DNA of 8,469 nucleotides from JBDTES01 sp039922435 (lineage in GTDB: Bacteria; Patescibacteriota; Saccharimonadia; Saccharimonadales; UBA4665). Below, in pieces: positions 1 through 5,998 of the stretch; the stretch's first letter is position 1; each line of letters begins with the position of its first letter. Both the position numbers and the translations under genes were made by a program. A model generated the notes under the pieces. That model was not told the origin of the DNA. It made no database searches and saw only the letters and a program-made list of their open reading frames with translations. Location of the stretch: the NCBI GenBank assembly GCA_039922435.1, contig JBDTES010000030.1:1-8469 (forward strand), given 5' to 3'.

Positions 1-2
1 CC

Positions 3-365
3 CTACTGATTACCGCCGGGATCATACTGGTGTCGCTGGTATTAGTCCTTGTACCAGCACGTCTGGTAGAGTCGAGTCGTATCTACATAACTGGTGAGGG
101 TGGACCTGCCGGGCCAGAATTTGGCTGTCTAGTATGGGATAATAATTACCTTAATCTTAGGAGCGGCGCATATGAAGGAAGCCTTGGCTTATGCACACTA
201 ATGTCGATTCCAAGCTACAACAAATTCTTGATCGACAGAAGCCCTAACGCTGATCAACTAGATGCATCTACAACGTATTACATTATGCTTGCTATAAACG
301 AAGCCATACTAGTTGGTGGCAGCTATTTGGCTTACCGAAAATTGACAGTAAAATCCAAAACTTAA
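3..365 (+). CDS. Membrane protein of unknown function, 5' end outside the window
   Basis: The reading frame is open from the first bases of the window (frame starting at position 3) to TAA at 363-365, so the real start is probably upstream; an internal GTG at 30 gives a 111-residue version but splits a hydrophobic segment. The visible N-terminal part (LLITAGIILVSLVLVLV) is a clear membrane helix. It is followed by a polar, Gly-rich stretch with two Cys (FGC near the start and GLC in the middle) that could be extracytoplasmic, then a weaker hydrophobic segment (YYIMLAINEAILVGGSYLAY) and a basic tail (RKLTVKSKT) that would sit in the cytoplasm. I do not recognise the family. A stem-loop lies just downstream (394-422). 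Confident that it is coding; function unknown. Confidence 0.55.
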   Translation, partial: LLITAGIILVSLVLVLVPARLVESSRIYITGEGGPAGPEFGCLVWDNNYLNLRSGAYEGSLGLCTLMSIPSYNKFLIDRSPNADQLDASTTYYIMLAINEAILVGGSYLAYRKLTVKSKT

Positions 366-393
366 ACTGTTAATTTCATCCTAATAAATCTGG

Positions 394-422
394 TAGTGAT
401 AACACAATTATAAATATCACTA
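394..422. other. Stem-loop between two membrane-protein genes
   Basis: TAGTGATA (394-401) and TATCACTA (415-422) form a perfect 8-bp inverted repeat around a 13-base AT-rich loop. No run of T follows on either strand, so it is not a standard intrinsic terminator. It could be a weak transcript end for the upstream gene or an operator for the gene starting at 483. Confidence 0.4.
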
Positions 423-466
423 TTCCTAGGCAAACGGGTTATTAATGCCATTAGCTAAATTAGGTA

Positions 467-472
467 TATAAT
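467..472 (+). promoter_or_regulatory. -10 box (TATAAT) for the gene at 483
   Basis: A perfect TATAAT lies with 10 bases between it and the ATG at 483, so transcription would begin about 3 bases before the start codon. There is no room for a Shine-Dalgarno site. No convincing -35 is visible at the usual spacing. Confidence 0.55.
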
Positions 473-482
473 CGTAAACCAG

Positions 483-890
483 ATGTCAGATATAAGTAAT
501 GGCGGTTCACAGCCTAGCACGCATCTATTGCAGAAGCTCTTTGTAATTGTTACGGGTGGCAGCTACATTATAGATACAATACTTCGCATACGTTCTCAAA
601 CCCTTGAACCAAAAATACTAATCGAGCTTTCACTAATATTACTTATACCTCTTGGATATTTTATAATTGCTTATTTAGTGAGTTCAAGAAAACGACTTCG
701 ACTGACAAGTGTATCCCAAAGCATGATTGCCAGCATAGCCGCATATTCTTTCTGGAATGCACTATTTGATTTTATGCCGAGTATCAGTAGAGCTCATAGT
801 AGCCTAAAAATGTCTCTCTTAACTGCATTAGCGGCGGGGCTTTTACTACTAATTGTTCTCTTGTACTTAAGGCATAATAAAAACTGGTAA
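483..890 (+). CDS. Small multi-pass membrane protein, unknown family
   Basis: A 135-residue protein with about four predicted membrane helices: residues 17-33, 46-66, 78-95 and 110-129. The loop SSRKRLRL (67-74) is strongly basic and the C-terminus (LRHNKNW) is also basic, so both are likely cytoplasmic by the positive-inside rule. The N-terminal dozen residues are polar. There are no catalytic or metal-binding motifs that I can recognise. The ATG is the first in-frame start after a TATAAT box whose transcript would begin almost at the ATG, which supports this start and suggests a leaderless message. The neighbour upstream is also a membrane protein, but a stem-loop and the new promoter separate them. 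Coding status is likely; function cannot be inferred. Confidence 0.6.
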   Translation: MSDISNGGSQPSTHLLQKLFVIVTGGSYIIDTILRIRSQTLEPKILIELSLILLIPLGYFIIAYLVSSRKRLRLTSVSQSMIASIAAYSFWNALFDFMPSISRAHSSLKMSLLTALAAGLLLLIVLLYLRHNKNW

Positions 891-1004
891 TTACACACTC
901 GTTTGTACTAATCTCACCTACAACACTGCCCCATATGGATCTTCAATATGGACATACTGATAAACTACTTTGGAGGGCCTTTTTGAGTTTCTTATCATTT
1001 AATC

Positions 1005-1010
1005 TAAACT
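1005..1010 (+). promoter_or_regulatory. Possible -10 box (TAAACT) for the sugar kinase gene
   Basis: TAAACT lies with 9 bases between it and the ATG at 1020. It matches the near-leaderless spacing of the other genes here, but the area is AT-rich and other hexamers overlap (TAATCT at 1000-1005, TAAAGT at 1010-1015). There is no Shine-Dalgarno site before the ATG. Confidence 0.3.
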
Positions 1011-1019
1011 AAAGTTAAT

Positions 1020-1898
1020 ATGAACGATAGAATTTATGGTGGGATTGAAGCTGGTGGAACCAAGTTTATTTGCGCGGTCGGAACTTCGCCAGATAACATC
1101 GCTTCCCATATCCAAATACCAACAACTACGCCGACCGAAACTCTTGACAGTGTAATTTCATTCTTTAAGGGCCAATCAAATCTGGCTGCGATTGGTATTG
1201 GATCGTTTGGTCCGCTAGACCTAAATAAGGATTCGCCTAGCTATGGGCATATCACTAACACTCCAAAACCAGGCTGGTCAAATACAGATATAGTAGGTGC
1301 TATTACTGGTTCACTTAATATTCCCGTCGAGATCAACAGCGATGTTAACTGCGCCGTCTTAGGCGAGCAATTATATGGAGCCGGGCAAGGCTTAAGCAAT
1401 GTAGCCTATATGACAGTCGGTACCGGAATTGGCATCGGCGACATAGTTGACGGCCATTTTCCTAGTGGCTTAACCCATACAGAAATGGGGCACATGATGA
1501 TCCCAAACGACGACCCAGAAATCAAAAGTGCTTGCCCATTCCACGCAAATTGTCTCGAAGGACTAGCCAGCGGTTTCGCCCTCCAAAAGCGCTTTAGTAA
1601 ACCGGTTAAAGACATTACCGACAATAATGCCTGGGCTATAGAAGCCCGATATTTAGCCTATGGTGTAGCCAATACTATCGTCAGCCTTATGCCTAACAAA
1701 ATTATCGTAGGCGGTGGAGTTATGAACCACGAAAATCTATTAGCTAGCGTCCGAGCAGAAGTTATAAAAATACTAAACGGATACCCAGAACTACCTGAGA
1801 TTACTCAGGAAATTGATAGCTATATTGTAGCTCCAAGCCTCGGCACACTCAGTGGCGTCACCGGCGCATTATCTCTAGCCTATCAACACATTAGCTAA
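1020..1898 (+). CDS. ROK-family sugar kinase, fructokinase-like
   Basis: A 292-residue ROK kinase, probably phosphorylating fructose (or another hexose) with ATP in the cytoplasm. Residues 7-15 (GGIEAGGTK) form the N-terminal phosphate-binding motif. GIGSFGPLDL (59-68) and the segment YGHITNTPKPGW (75-86) match the fructokinase branch (ScrK/GmuE/YdhR type). The catalytic Asp is D108 in INSDVNCAVLGE. GTGIGIG (134-140) is the second phosphate loop. The ROK zinc site is present: H158 (EMGH), then C172, H175 and C178 in CPFHANC, followed by LEGLASG. The C-terminal GGGV (231-234) and the overall length are normal, so the gene looks intact. The family call is firm; the fructose preference is inferred from similarity to known fructokinases. 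The GH13 enzyme 2.4 kb downstream could feed the same central sugar pathway. Confidence 0.9.
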   Translation: MNDRIYGGIEAGGTKFICAVGTSPDNIASHIQIPTTTPTETLDSVISFFKGQSNLAAIGIGSFGPLDLNKDSPSYGHITNTPKPGWSNTDIVGAITGSLNIPVEINSDVNCAVLGEQLYGAGQGLSNVAYMTVGTGIGIGDIVDGHFPSGLTHTEMGHMMIPNDDPEIKSACPFHANCLEGLASGFALQKRFSKPVKDITDNNAWAIEARYLAYGVANTIVSLMPNKIIVGGGVMNHENLLASVRAEVIKILNGYPELPEITQEIDSYIVAPSLGTLSGVTGALSLAYQHIS

Positions 1899-1916
1899 TA
1901 TTCTAAGTCGCACTTT

Positions 1917-1925
1917 TGTTATAGT
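1917..1925 (+). promoter_or_regulatory. Extended -10 promoter (TGT-TATAGT) for the gene at 1932
   Basis: TG (1917-1918), one base, then TATAGT (1920-1925) is an extended -10 element. Six bases separate it from the ATG, so the expected transcription start falls on or next to the A of ATG at 1932. It shares TTTGTTATA with the GH13 promoter at 4315-4323. Confidence 0.6.
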
Positions 1926-1931
1926 TAGATA

Positions 1932-2432
1932 ATGAGAGAAATTGTTTGGGTTTTTGGAGTTAGCGCTTCTGGCAAAGAAACTTTTATGAAGTCATTAATT
2001 CAGAGTCCACAACTTGCACGACAATTTGGGTGGGATGGCAGGAAAATCGTTATCTGCAAAGAAAGTCTCGTAAACCTAGGCTCACTAGACGAGTCACGTA
2101 CATCAATAATAAATGAAGTATCGGCCCTGTTCGGGACTAACGATGTCGTGCTTATAAAATGGCAATACGGTGATTCGTTACTCCAGACTCCCCAGAAGCT
2201 ACAAGAAATGTTTCCAAACGCTAAACACTCAATCATTGTTATGAACGTAAACGATACCGAGCAAGTAAAGCGCTTAAGGACAAAGCCTTGGTGGCACGAC
2301 ATGGGCAGCGAAATAGAGTTTATCGCTAGCGAAAATAAGCTAGTCAATCAATCTGTCGCCGAACTAGCTACTACTTTTACGGTTATTCACCTCAATGCAA
2401 GCAAGGGTTATACTCCAATATCTACCCAATAA
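1932..2432 (+). CDS. P-loop NTPase, small kinase-like protein
   Basis: A 166-residue soluble protein. The N-terminus is a hydrophobic strand (EIVWVFG) leading into a P-loop, GVSASGKET (residues 9-17), as in small nucleotide or sugar kinases. The residue after the P-loop Lys is Glu rather than the usual Ser or Thr; Thr17 follows one place later. A second hydrophobic strand, NDVVLIKW (about 69-76), could carry the Walker B region but lacks a clean acidic end. The strand SIIVMNV (about 99-105) and the basic KRLRTKPWW after it resemble the lid and strand order of small kinases. The ATG sits about at the transcription start of an extended -10 promoter. The gene is 33 bases after the sugar kinase. 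The nucleotide-binding fold is likely; substrate unknown. Confidence 0.65.
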   Translation: MREIVWVFGVSASGKETFMKSLIQSPQLARQFGWDGRKIVICKESLVNLGSLDESRTSIINEVSALFGTNDVVLIKWQYGDSLLQTPQKLQEMFPNAKHSIIVMNVNDTEQVKRLRTKPWWHDMGSEIEFIASENKLVNQSVAELATTFTVIHLNASKGYTPISTQ

Positions 2433-2455
2433 ACTAAAAGGCCATAATTTGTATG

Positions 2456-2464
2456 TGCTAAAAT
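2456..2464 (+). promoter_or_regulatory. Extended -10 promoter (TGC-TAAAAT) for the HXXEE gene
   Basis: TG (2456-2457), C, then TAAAAT (2459-2464), with 8 bases to the ATG at 2473. It lies between the end of the P-loop gene (2432) and this ATG. It supports 2473 as the start rather than the upstream ATG at 2395, which overlaps the previous gene. Confidence 0.5.
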
Positions 2465-2472
2465 TTAAACCA

Positions 2473-3072
2473 ATGAATAAATTACGAAATCACTGGTTCC
2501 AGGTCGGCTTCGGTCTAGCAATTGCTTCTATAATTTCCCTACTACTTTGGCACAATCAACTTTCTAGCTTCAGGATTCTACTTGGCGTAAGCCTTATTAC
2601 ACTATTTCTTCATCAGTTCGAAGAATACCAACTACCTGGCGGCTTTCCGCGCATGATAAACAAAGCCATGTTTAATTCTAAGCAAACCGACCGTTACCCG
2701 CTCAATTCAAATACGGCTTTGATTATCAATACCACAATTGGCTGGCTACTCTATATTTTAGCTTTTATTTTCGCAGAGCATGCTGTCTGGCTAGTAATAG
2801 CCAGCATACTCGTTTCGGTCGGCAACGTGATTGCTCACGTACTCTTGTTTAATATCAAAGGCAAAACTCTATATAACCCTGGTATGGCAACGGCACTGCT
2901 ACTATTTTTGCCACTATCAATCTATTTCTTTATCTTCATCGCTCAGCACAGTCTGGTACATCCTAGCTCACTAATTGTTGGCCTAATATTGGGAGTAATC
3001 ATTAATTACTTCGGCGTTCTGCGGCTTATTACTCTGTTAGCCAATAAAAACACACCATTTGTTTTTAAATAG
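2473..3072 (+). CDS. HXXEE-family integral membrane protein
   Basis: A 199-residue multi-pass membrane protein when started at ATG 2473. An open frame reaches back to ATG 2395, but that would add 26 non-conserved-looking residues, overlap the P-loop gene by 38 bases and ignore the promoter at 2456-2464. The family signature is visible: HQFEE at 47-51, N118 and H122 in GNVIAHVLLFN, and YNPGM at 134-138. These recurring polar residues inside membrane helices suggest a metal site or catalytic centre, as proposed for HXXEE proteins, whose biochemical role is not settled. About five or six helices are predicted: roughly 11-27, 33-48, 82-100, 104-126, 139-157 and 165-190. The C-terminus is short and basic. 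A small ORF with a sorting-signal-like end begins 5 bases after the stop. Confidence 0.75.
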   Translation: MNKLRNHWFQVGFGLAIASIISLLLWHNQLSSFRILLGVSLITLFLHQFEEYQLPGGFPRMINKAMFNSKQTDRYPLNSNTALIINTTIGWLLYILAFIFAEHAVWLVIASILVSVGNVIAHVLLFNIKGKTLYNPGMATALLLFLPLSIYFFIFIAQHSLVHPSSLIVGLILGVIINYFGVLRLITLLANKNTPFVFK

Positions 3073-3077
3073 CCGGC

Positions 3078-3257
3078 GTGATAGTTGACCTAGTTGGTCT
3101 AGCCGCCAAAACTCCAGTAGCTGCCGTTCAATCTCCTGACACCGGCTATGACACGCCGGATCAGTCCAACCCAATCGCCGAAGCTCTAATAATTGGGGCA
3201 GTTATTTCTACTAGCGCTGGCCTGGCTTTGCTCTACAAACAAAAGCAATCTCGCTAA
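3078..3257 (+). CDS. Small ORF with sortase sorting-signal-like C-terminus (PDTG), possibly a gene remnant
   Basis: The frame runs from GTG 3078 to TAA 3255-3257 (59 residues); an in-frame TAA at 3066-3068 closes it upstream. The protein has SPDTG around residues 19-23, a spacer, a hydrophobic segment (IAEALIIGAVISTSAGLALLY) and a short basic tail (KQKQSR). That order (pentapeptide, membrane helix, positive tail) is the layout of a cell-wall sorting signal, and PDTG resembles the PxTG core of LPXTG. The N-terminus (VIVDLVGLAAKTPVAAVQ) has no good signal peptide, so this may be the surviving 3' end of a larger surface protein, or a genuine small peptide. A TTAAAT at 3065-3070 could act as a -10 just before the GTG. 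The nearby sortase gene at 3482-4171 makes the reading more plausible. Chance resemblance cannot be excluded. Confidence 0.45.
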   Translation: MIVDLVGLAAKTPVAAVQSPDTGYDTPDQSNPIAEALIIGAVISTSAGLALLYKQKQSR

Positions 3258-3346
3258 GTACCCGCCTGATCTGCAAGTACCTTCGGACACCTATCTACCT
3301 AAGAACTTTCTCATGAATTCTTGATAACTATTGGGTTTCACCCCCG

Positions 3347-3397
3347 TTGACGTATATACGTCCGTATAGACGTGTGTATATACATAAAGACGGTCAA
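3347..3397. repeat. Cluster of palindromes around GACGTATATACGTC
   Basis: A perfect 14-base palindrome, GACGTATATACGTC, occupies 3349-3362. It is followed by CGTATAGACG (3363-3372), a second GACGT-type unit leading into GTATATAC (3376-3383), and GACGG (3389-3393). TTGAC (3347-3351) and GTCAA (3393-3397) form an outer inverted pair. No gene overlaps the cluster; it lies between the small PDTG ORF and the convergent sortase gene. It could be an operator array, a cruciform-forming site or part of an untranslated RNA. Confidence 0.5.
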
Positions 3398-3464
3398 ATA
3401 TGACATCTACTAGTTGTTGTTACCGATGCAGCCTTAGGGCTTTACCATCCTCACCAAGAAACGC

Positions 3465-3480
3465 CCTAGCCGAGGCTAGG
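3465..3480 (-). terminator. Hairpin directly after the sortase stop codon, weak terminator candidate
   Basis: CCTAGC (3465-3470) and GCTAGG (3475-3480) form a 6-bp GC-rich stem with a four-base loop, beginning 1 base past the sortase stop. On the minus strand it is followed by GCGTTTCTT, which is only partly T-rich. It is therefore a plausible but imperfect intrinsic terminator; it may instead stabilise the mRNA 3' end. Confidence 0.4.
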
Positions 3481-3481
3481 T

Positions 3482-4171
3482 TTAGCTGGTAAGGCTGGCA
3501 AAAACTACTTGGCGATTATTGAACTCACTCTTACCACCGACAATATCCCAGGTGCAAGTCATTAAGTTTAAACCCGGCTTAGTTGGGTCAATCGGTGCCA
3601 GCACAGCATTCATATCAACGTCTTTAACTGGATAAAGCTTGAGTGAATCTACAGTGTAGGTATAAGTGGTGTCGTCGCCGCGAGTCACGATTATATTGTC
3701 ACCTGGTTTAAGTTTTTTGAGGTTATAAAATATACCGCCAGTATTCCAGCCAGCCACATGACCGTATATAAACATCGCACCACTATCTCCTGGTTTAGCA
3801 CTGCCAGTGTACCAGCCAGTATCATAACTACTACTTGGTACAGCTATATGTCCGTCACTCGTTAAACCTAACGACAAAATACGGGTTTTACCAACCCCAA
3901 TGGCTGGTATACTAATAAATTTTGGTAAAGTCGGTGCTACCTGATAGGCTGCAACGACCTTAGGCTCGGGTTTAGCAACTGGTGCTGGGGTAGCCGATTC
4001 CTGCGGGGCCAGCATTTGTGGTAGCGGAGGTGGTACCGTTTCGCCGGCCTGATTATGCCACAAAAACCCTGCCCAAATGCCTGCACCTATCCCAACCAAA
4101 ATTAGCCCGTAGGCAATTAGCCGGACACCTCTAGTCGGGCGGGCAGATTTGCTTTTCTTACGCCAAAACAT
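3482..4171 (-). CDS. Sortase (class E/F-like transpeptidase)
   Basis: A 229-residue membrane-anchored cysteine transpeptidase that would attach surface proteins carrying an LPXTG-type signal. The N-terminus is very basic (MFWRKKSKSARPTRGVR), followed by one membrane helix (about 18-36), then a Pro/Ala-rich linker (45-80) reaching out from the membrane. The catalytic domain begins near PKFISIPAIGV. The complete triad is visible: H138 in YGHV, C206 in LMTC, R220 in NNRQVVFA. Segments YDTGWYTGSAKPGDSGAMFIYGHV and GGIFYNLKKLKPGD are typical of class E/F-type sortases; I cannot fix the class further. A TATAAT box ends 8 bases before the ATG, so the mRNA is probably leaderless. The LPNTG protein encoded at 7136-7564 is a good candidate substrate, and the PDTG ORF at 3078 a weaker one. 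No pilus genes adjoin it, so a general housekeeping role is likely. Confidence 0.93.
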   Translation of the reverse strand: MFWRKKSKSARPTRGVRLIAYGLILVGIGAGIWAGFLWHNQAGETVPPPLPQMLAPQESATPAPVAKPEPKVVAAYQVAPTLPKFISIPAIGVGKTRILSLGLTSDGHIAVPSSSYDTGWYTGSAKPGDSGAMFIYGHVAGWNTGGIFYNLKKLKPGDNIIVTRGDDTTYTYTVDSLKLYPVKDVDMNAVLAPIDPTKPGLNLMTCTWDIVGGKSEFNNRQVVFASLTS

Positions 4172-4179
4172 ATACCCAA

Positions 4180-4185
4180 ATTATA
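4180..4185 (-). promoter_or_regulatory. -10 box (TATAAT) of the sortase gene
   Basis: A perfect TATAAT on the minus strand, with 8 bases to the ATG at 4171. The transcript would begin 1-2 bases before the start codon and no Shine-Dalgarno site fits. No good -35 is visible. Confidence 0.6.
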
Positions 4186-4295
4186 CCTGTAAACTAAGCC
4201 TCTTACCTAGTGAAAGATTTATTATTCATACTATCCGCTGGCATAACCAGACTATATATGAAACTTCCTAGAATAGCTTTGATGCAATAAACAAT

Positions 4296-4325
4296 CTGAC
4301 ATGATACCCAAGGGTTTGTTATACT
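4296..4325 (+). promoter_or_regulatory. Promoter of the GH13 gene, leaderless
   Basis: -35 CTGACA (4296-4301), an 18-base spacer and extended -10 TGT-TATACT (4317-4325). Each hexamer matches the sigma-70 consensus at 5 of 6 positions. Seven bases follow before the ATG at 4333, so transcription should start at or within a base of the A of ATG. This is the best-formed plus-strand promoter in the window. Confidence 0.75.
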
Positions 4326-4332
4326 TGGCACT

Positions 4333-5781
4333 ATGACAAAAACAAATATACTCTACGAAATGAATACTGTAACTTATTTGAATTCACTCAGTGATCAGCT
4401 AGGCCATGCAGCAACCTTGGCTGATATCCCACAAAATCAGCTACAACAACTCGAAGACATGGGCATCGGCATAGTTTGGCTAATGGGGGTCTGGCAGCGC
4501 AGTCCTCGAGCCATTGAAATCGGGATGAATGACCCCGACTTACAAACCGTCCTAAAAGAAGCCCTACCGGATATCAAGCCAACCGACCAAATCGGTTCGG
4601 CTTATTCGATCCGTGGCTACCAAATTAATGAATCACTCGGTGGCGAAATAGCCCTGGCAAGTCTGCGAACTAGGCTGAATCAGTATGGGATAAAACTAAT
4701 GCTAGATTTTGTGCCAAACCACACAGCCCCAGACCATCCTTGGACCCACGATCACTCTGACTATTATATTTCGGGTACGACCGAAGAGCTATCAGCTAGC
4801 TCCGAAAACTATCTAGACTGCAATGGCACAATCTTAGCCAAAGGTAAGGACCCTAGTCTAATAGCCTGGTCTGACGTCGTGCAACTAGACGCTTTCTCGA
4901 GTGGCTACCGGCAGGTTGCCATCGATACTTTGATAAATATTGCGGAACTTTGTGACGGTGTGCGCTGCGATATGGCAATGCTGATGCTAAACGATATATT
5001 TACTAAAACCTGGGGCGATAAAGCCGGCCCAGTTCCATCAACAGAGTACTGGCAAGAAGTCATATCAGCTGTACGCCTGTCTAGGCCAGACTTTATATTT
5101 TTGGCCGAAGCTTATTGGGATACCGAGCAGACACTACTCAGCCAAGGCTTCGACTATTGCTACGACAAAACTCTGTATGACCGACTTTGTGAGGGCGGAA
5201 GTATATCAGACCACCTAGCGGGATCGGCGTCCTACCAAAGCCAGTTAGCTCATTTTATCGAAAACCACGACGAGCCCCGAGCGGCCGCCGTTCTACCACC
5301 AGAAAAAGAAATGGCCGCGGCTGTAATTATAGCCACCCTGCCTGGCCTAGCCTTTTTTTACGACGGGCAATTTGAAGGTAACAAGATTAAAATCCCAGTT
5401 CATTTGGCACGTCGACCTGATGAAACACCAAATATTGAACTCAAAGCGTTCTACACAAATCTATTAAGCATTGTTAAGTCGTGGAACTTAAGTAGTGGAG
5501 ACTGGCAAATAATCCAAGCTAGTCACGAAAACGTAGTCACTATGCAGTGGAAGTTCGACGATCACACTATTATCGTGGTCGTCAATTATAGCGACCAGCC
5601 AATAGAATCATCATTCCCATGGCCAGGTCAGCCAGACCAAAAAAATCTAAACTTTATCGATTCATTATCAGGTGAAATCGTTATTCTACCAACGGAAATA
5701 GTGGATAGCCAAACAGTAATCCACTGTAATTTGGGGCCTTGGCAATCATTTCTACTTACAGATACACCTAGACGACCCTAA
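4333..5781 (+). CDS. GH13 alpha-amylase-family glycoside hydrolase
   Basis: A 482-residue cytoplasmic enzyme (no signal peptide) of the alpha-amylase family, which cleaves or transfers alpha-glucosidic bonds. All four conserved regions are intact: I, LDFVPNH (124-130); II, DGVRCDMAM with R211 and nucleophile D213; III, FLAEAYWD with acid/base E259; IV, FIENHDEPR with N311, H312 and D313. The N-terminal barrel start is visible (IGIVWLMGVWQRSP), followed by a region-I domain opening (SAYSIRGYQI). Residues from about 400 (ENVVTMQWKFDDHTIIVVVNYS) form the usual C-terminal beta domain. The length fits a single-domain GH13 with domain C. Start: the ATG lies at the predicted transcription start of a strong promoter. 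The specificity (maltogenic amylase, alpha-glucosidase or transglycosidase) cannot be read from these motifs. It could release sugars for the ROK kinase. No clear terminator follows the stop codon. Confidence 0.92.
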   Translation: MTKTNILYEMNTVTYLNSLSDQLGHAATLADIPQNQLQQLEDMGIGIVWLMGVWQRSPRAIEIGMNDPDLQTVLKEALPDIKPTDQIGSAYSIRGYQINESLGGEIALASLRTRLNQYGIKLMLDFVPNHTAPDHPWTHDHSDYYISGTTEELSASSENYLDCNGTILAKGKDPSLIAWSDVVQLDAFSSGYRQVAIDTLINIAELCDGVRCDMAMLMLNDIFTKTWGDKAGPVPSTEYWQEVISAVRLSRPDFIFLAEAYWDTEQTLLSQGFDYCYDKTLYDRLCEGGSISDHLAGSASYQSQLAHFIENHDEPRAAAVLPPEKEMAAAVIIATLPGLAFFYDGQFEGNKIKIPVHLARRPDETPNIELKAFYTNLLSIVKSWNLSSGDWQIIQASHENVVTMQWKFDDHTIIVVVNYSDQPIESSFPWPGQPDQKNLNFIDSLSGEIVILPTEIVDSQTVIHCNLGPWQSFLLTDTPRRP

Positions 5782-5865
5782 CCCAACATATCCCTGTCTT
5801 TCATAAAGAGTGATTAAAAGTGGCTCAATTTATTAAAGATTGTCACGATAAACGCCTAAAATTAG

Positions 5866-5899
5866 CGATTTAGCTAAATAAATCGTAAAATATAGGTAT
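5866..5899. repeat. Palindrome with words shared with the 451-478 promoter region
   Basis: ATTTAGCTAAAT (5868-5879) is a perfect 12-base palindrome; CGATTT (5866-5871) and AAATCG (5880-5885) give a second, overlapping pairing. TTAGCTAAAT, ATCGTAAA and TAGGTAT all recur upstream of the gene at 483 (positions 451-460, 471-478 and 461-467), in a different order. It lies in the 153-base gap after the GH13 gene and may be a regulatory or promoter region for the tRNA-like fragment at 5935. Confidence 0.35.
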
Positions 5900-5934
5900 T
5901 GTTAAGCGCAGTTACCTACGCAAATACAAAATGT

Positions 5935-5974
5935 GCACCCGTAGCTCAGCGGATTAGAGTACTCAGCTTCGAAC
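5935..5974 (+). pseudogene. 5' half of a tRNA-Arg gene, truncated in the anticodon arm
   Basis: The acceptor 5' strand GCACCCG (5935-5941), TA, the D arm (GCTC at 5944-5947, GAGT at 5957-5960, loop AGCGGATTA), anticodon stem 5' strand CTCAG (5962-5966) and a full 7-base loop CTTCGAA (5967-5973) fit a tRNA with anticodon TCG (Arg). After one base of the 3' anticodon strand the match stops: the next bases (CATAG) cannot close the stem, and no CGGGTGC acceptor 3' strand is present anywhere in the window. A stretch GTTACAATTCC at 5985-5995 faintly resembles a decayed T arm. It is directly followed by the HNH gene. Either truncation by an insertion or general decay would explain it. Confidence 0.75.
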
Positions 5975-5983
5975 ATAGTATTA

Positions 5984-5992
5984 TGTTACAAT
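5984..5992 (+). promoter_or_regulatory. Extended -10 promoter (TGT-TACAAT) of the HNH gene
   Basis: TG (5984-5985), T, then TACAAT (5987-5992), with 6 bases to the ATG at 5999. It begins 10 bases after the last recognisable tRNA base, so the HNH gene carries its own promoter and is likely read as a leaderless mRNA. It falls where the T arm of the broken tRNA would be. Confidence 0.6.
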
Positions 5993-5998
5993 TCCGTT

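Noticed and set aside
929..1012. Short ORF between the membrane protein and the sugar kinase
   Set aside because: It is only about 25 codons, has no promoter or ribosome site, and shows no recognisable sequence.
1406..1624. Minus-strand open frame inside the sugar kinase gene
   Set aside because: It lies wholly antisense to a conserved ROK kinase coding region and has no promoter or ribosome site.
2000..2347. Minus-strand open frame opposite the P-loop gene
   Set aside because: It is antisense to a better-supported gene with its own promoter; the composition looks like a shadow frame.
2395..2472. Longer N-terminus for the HXXEE protein from ATG 2395
   Set aside because: It would overlap the P-loop gene by 38 bases and place the extended -10 box inside the coding region; the start at 2473 fits the membrane topology.
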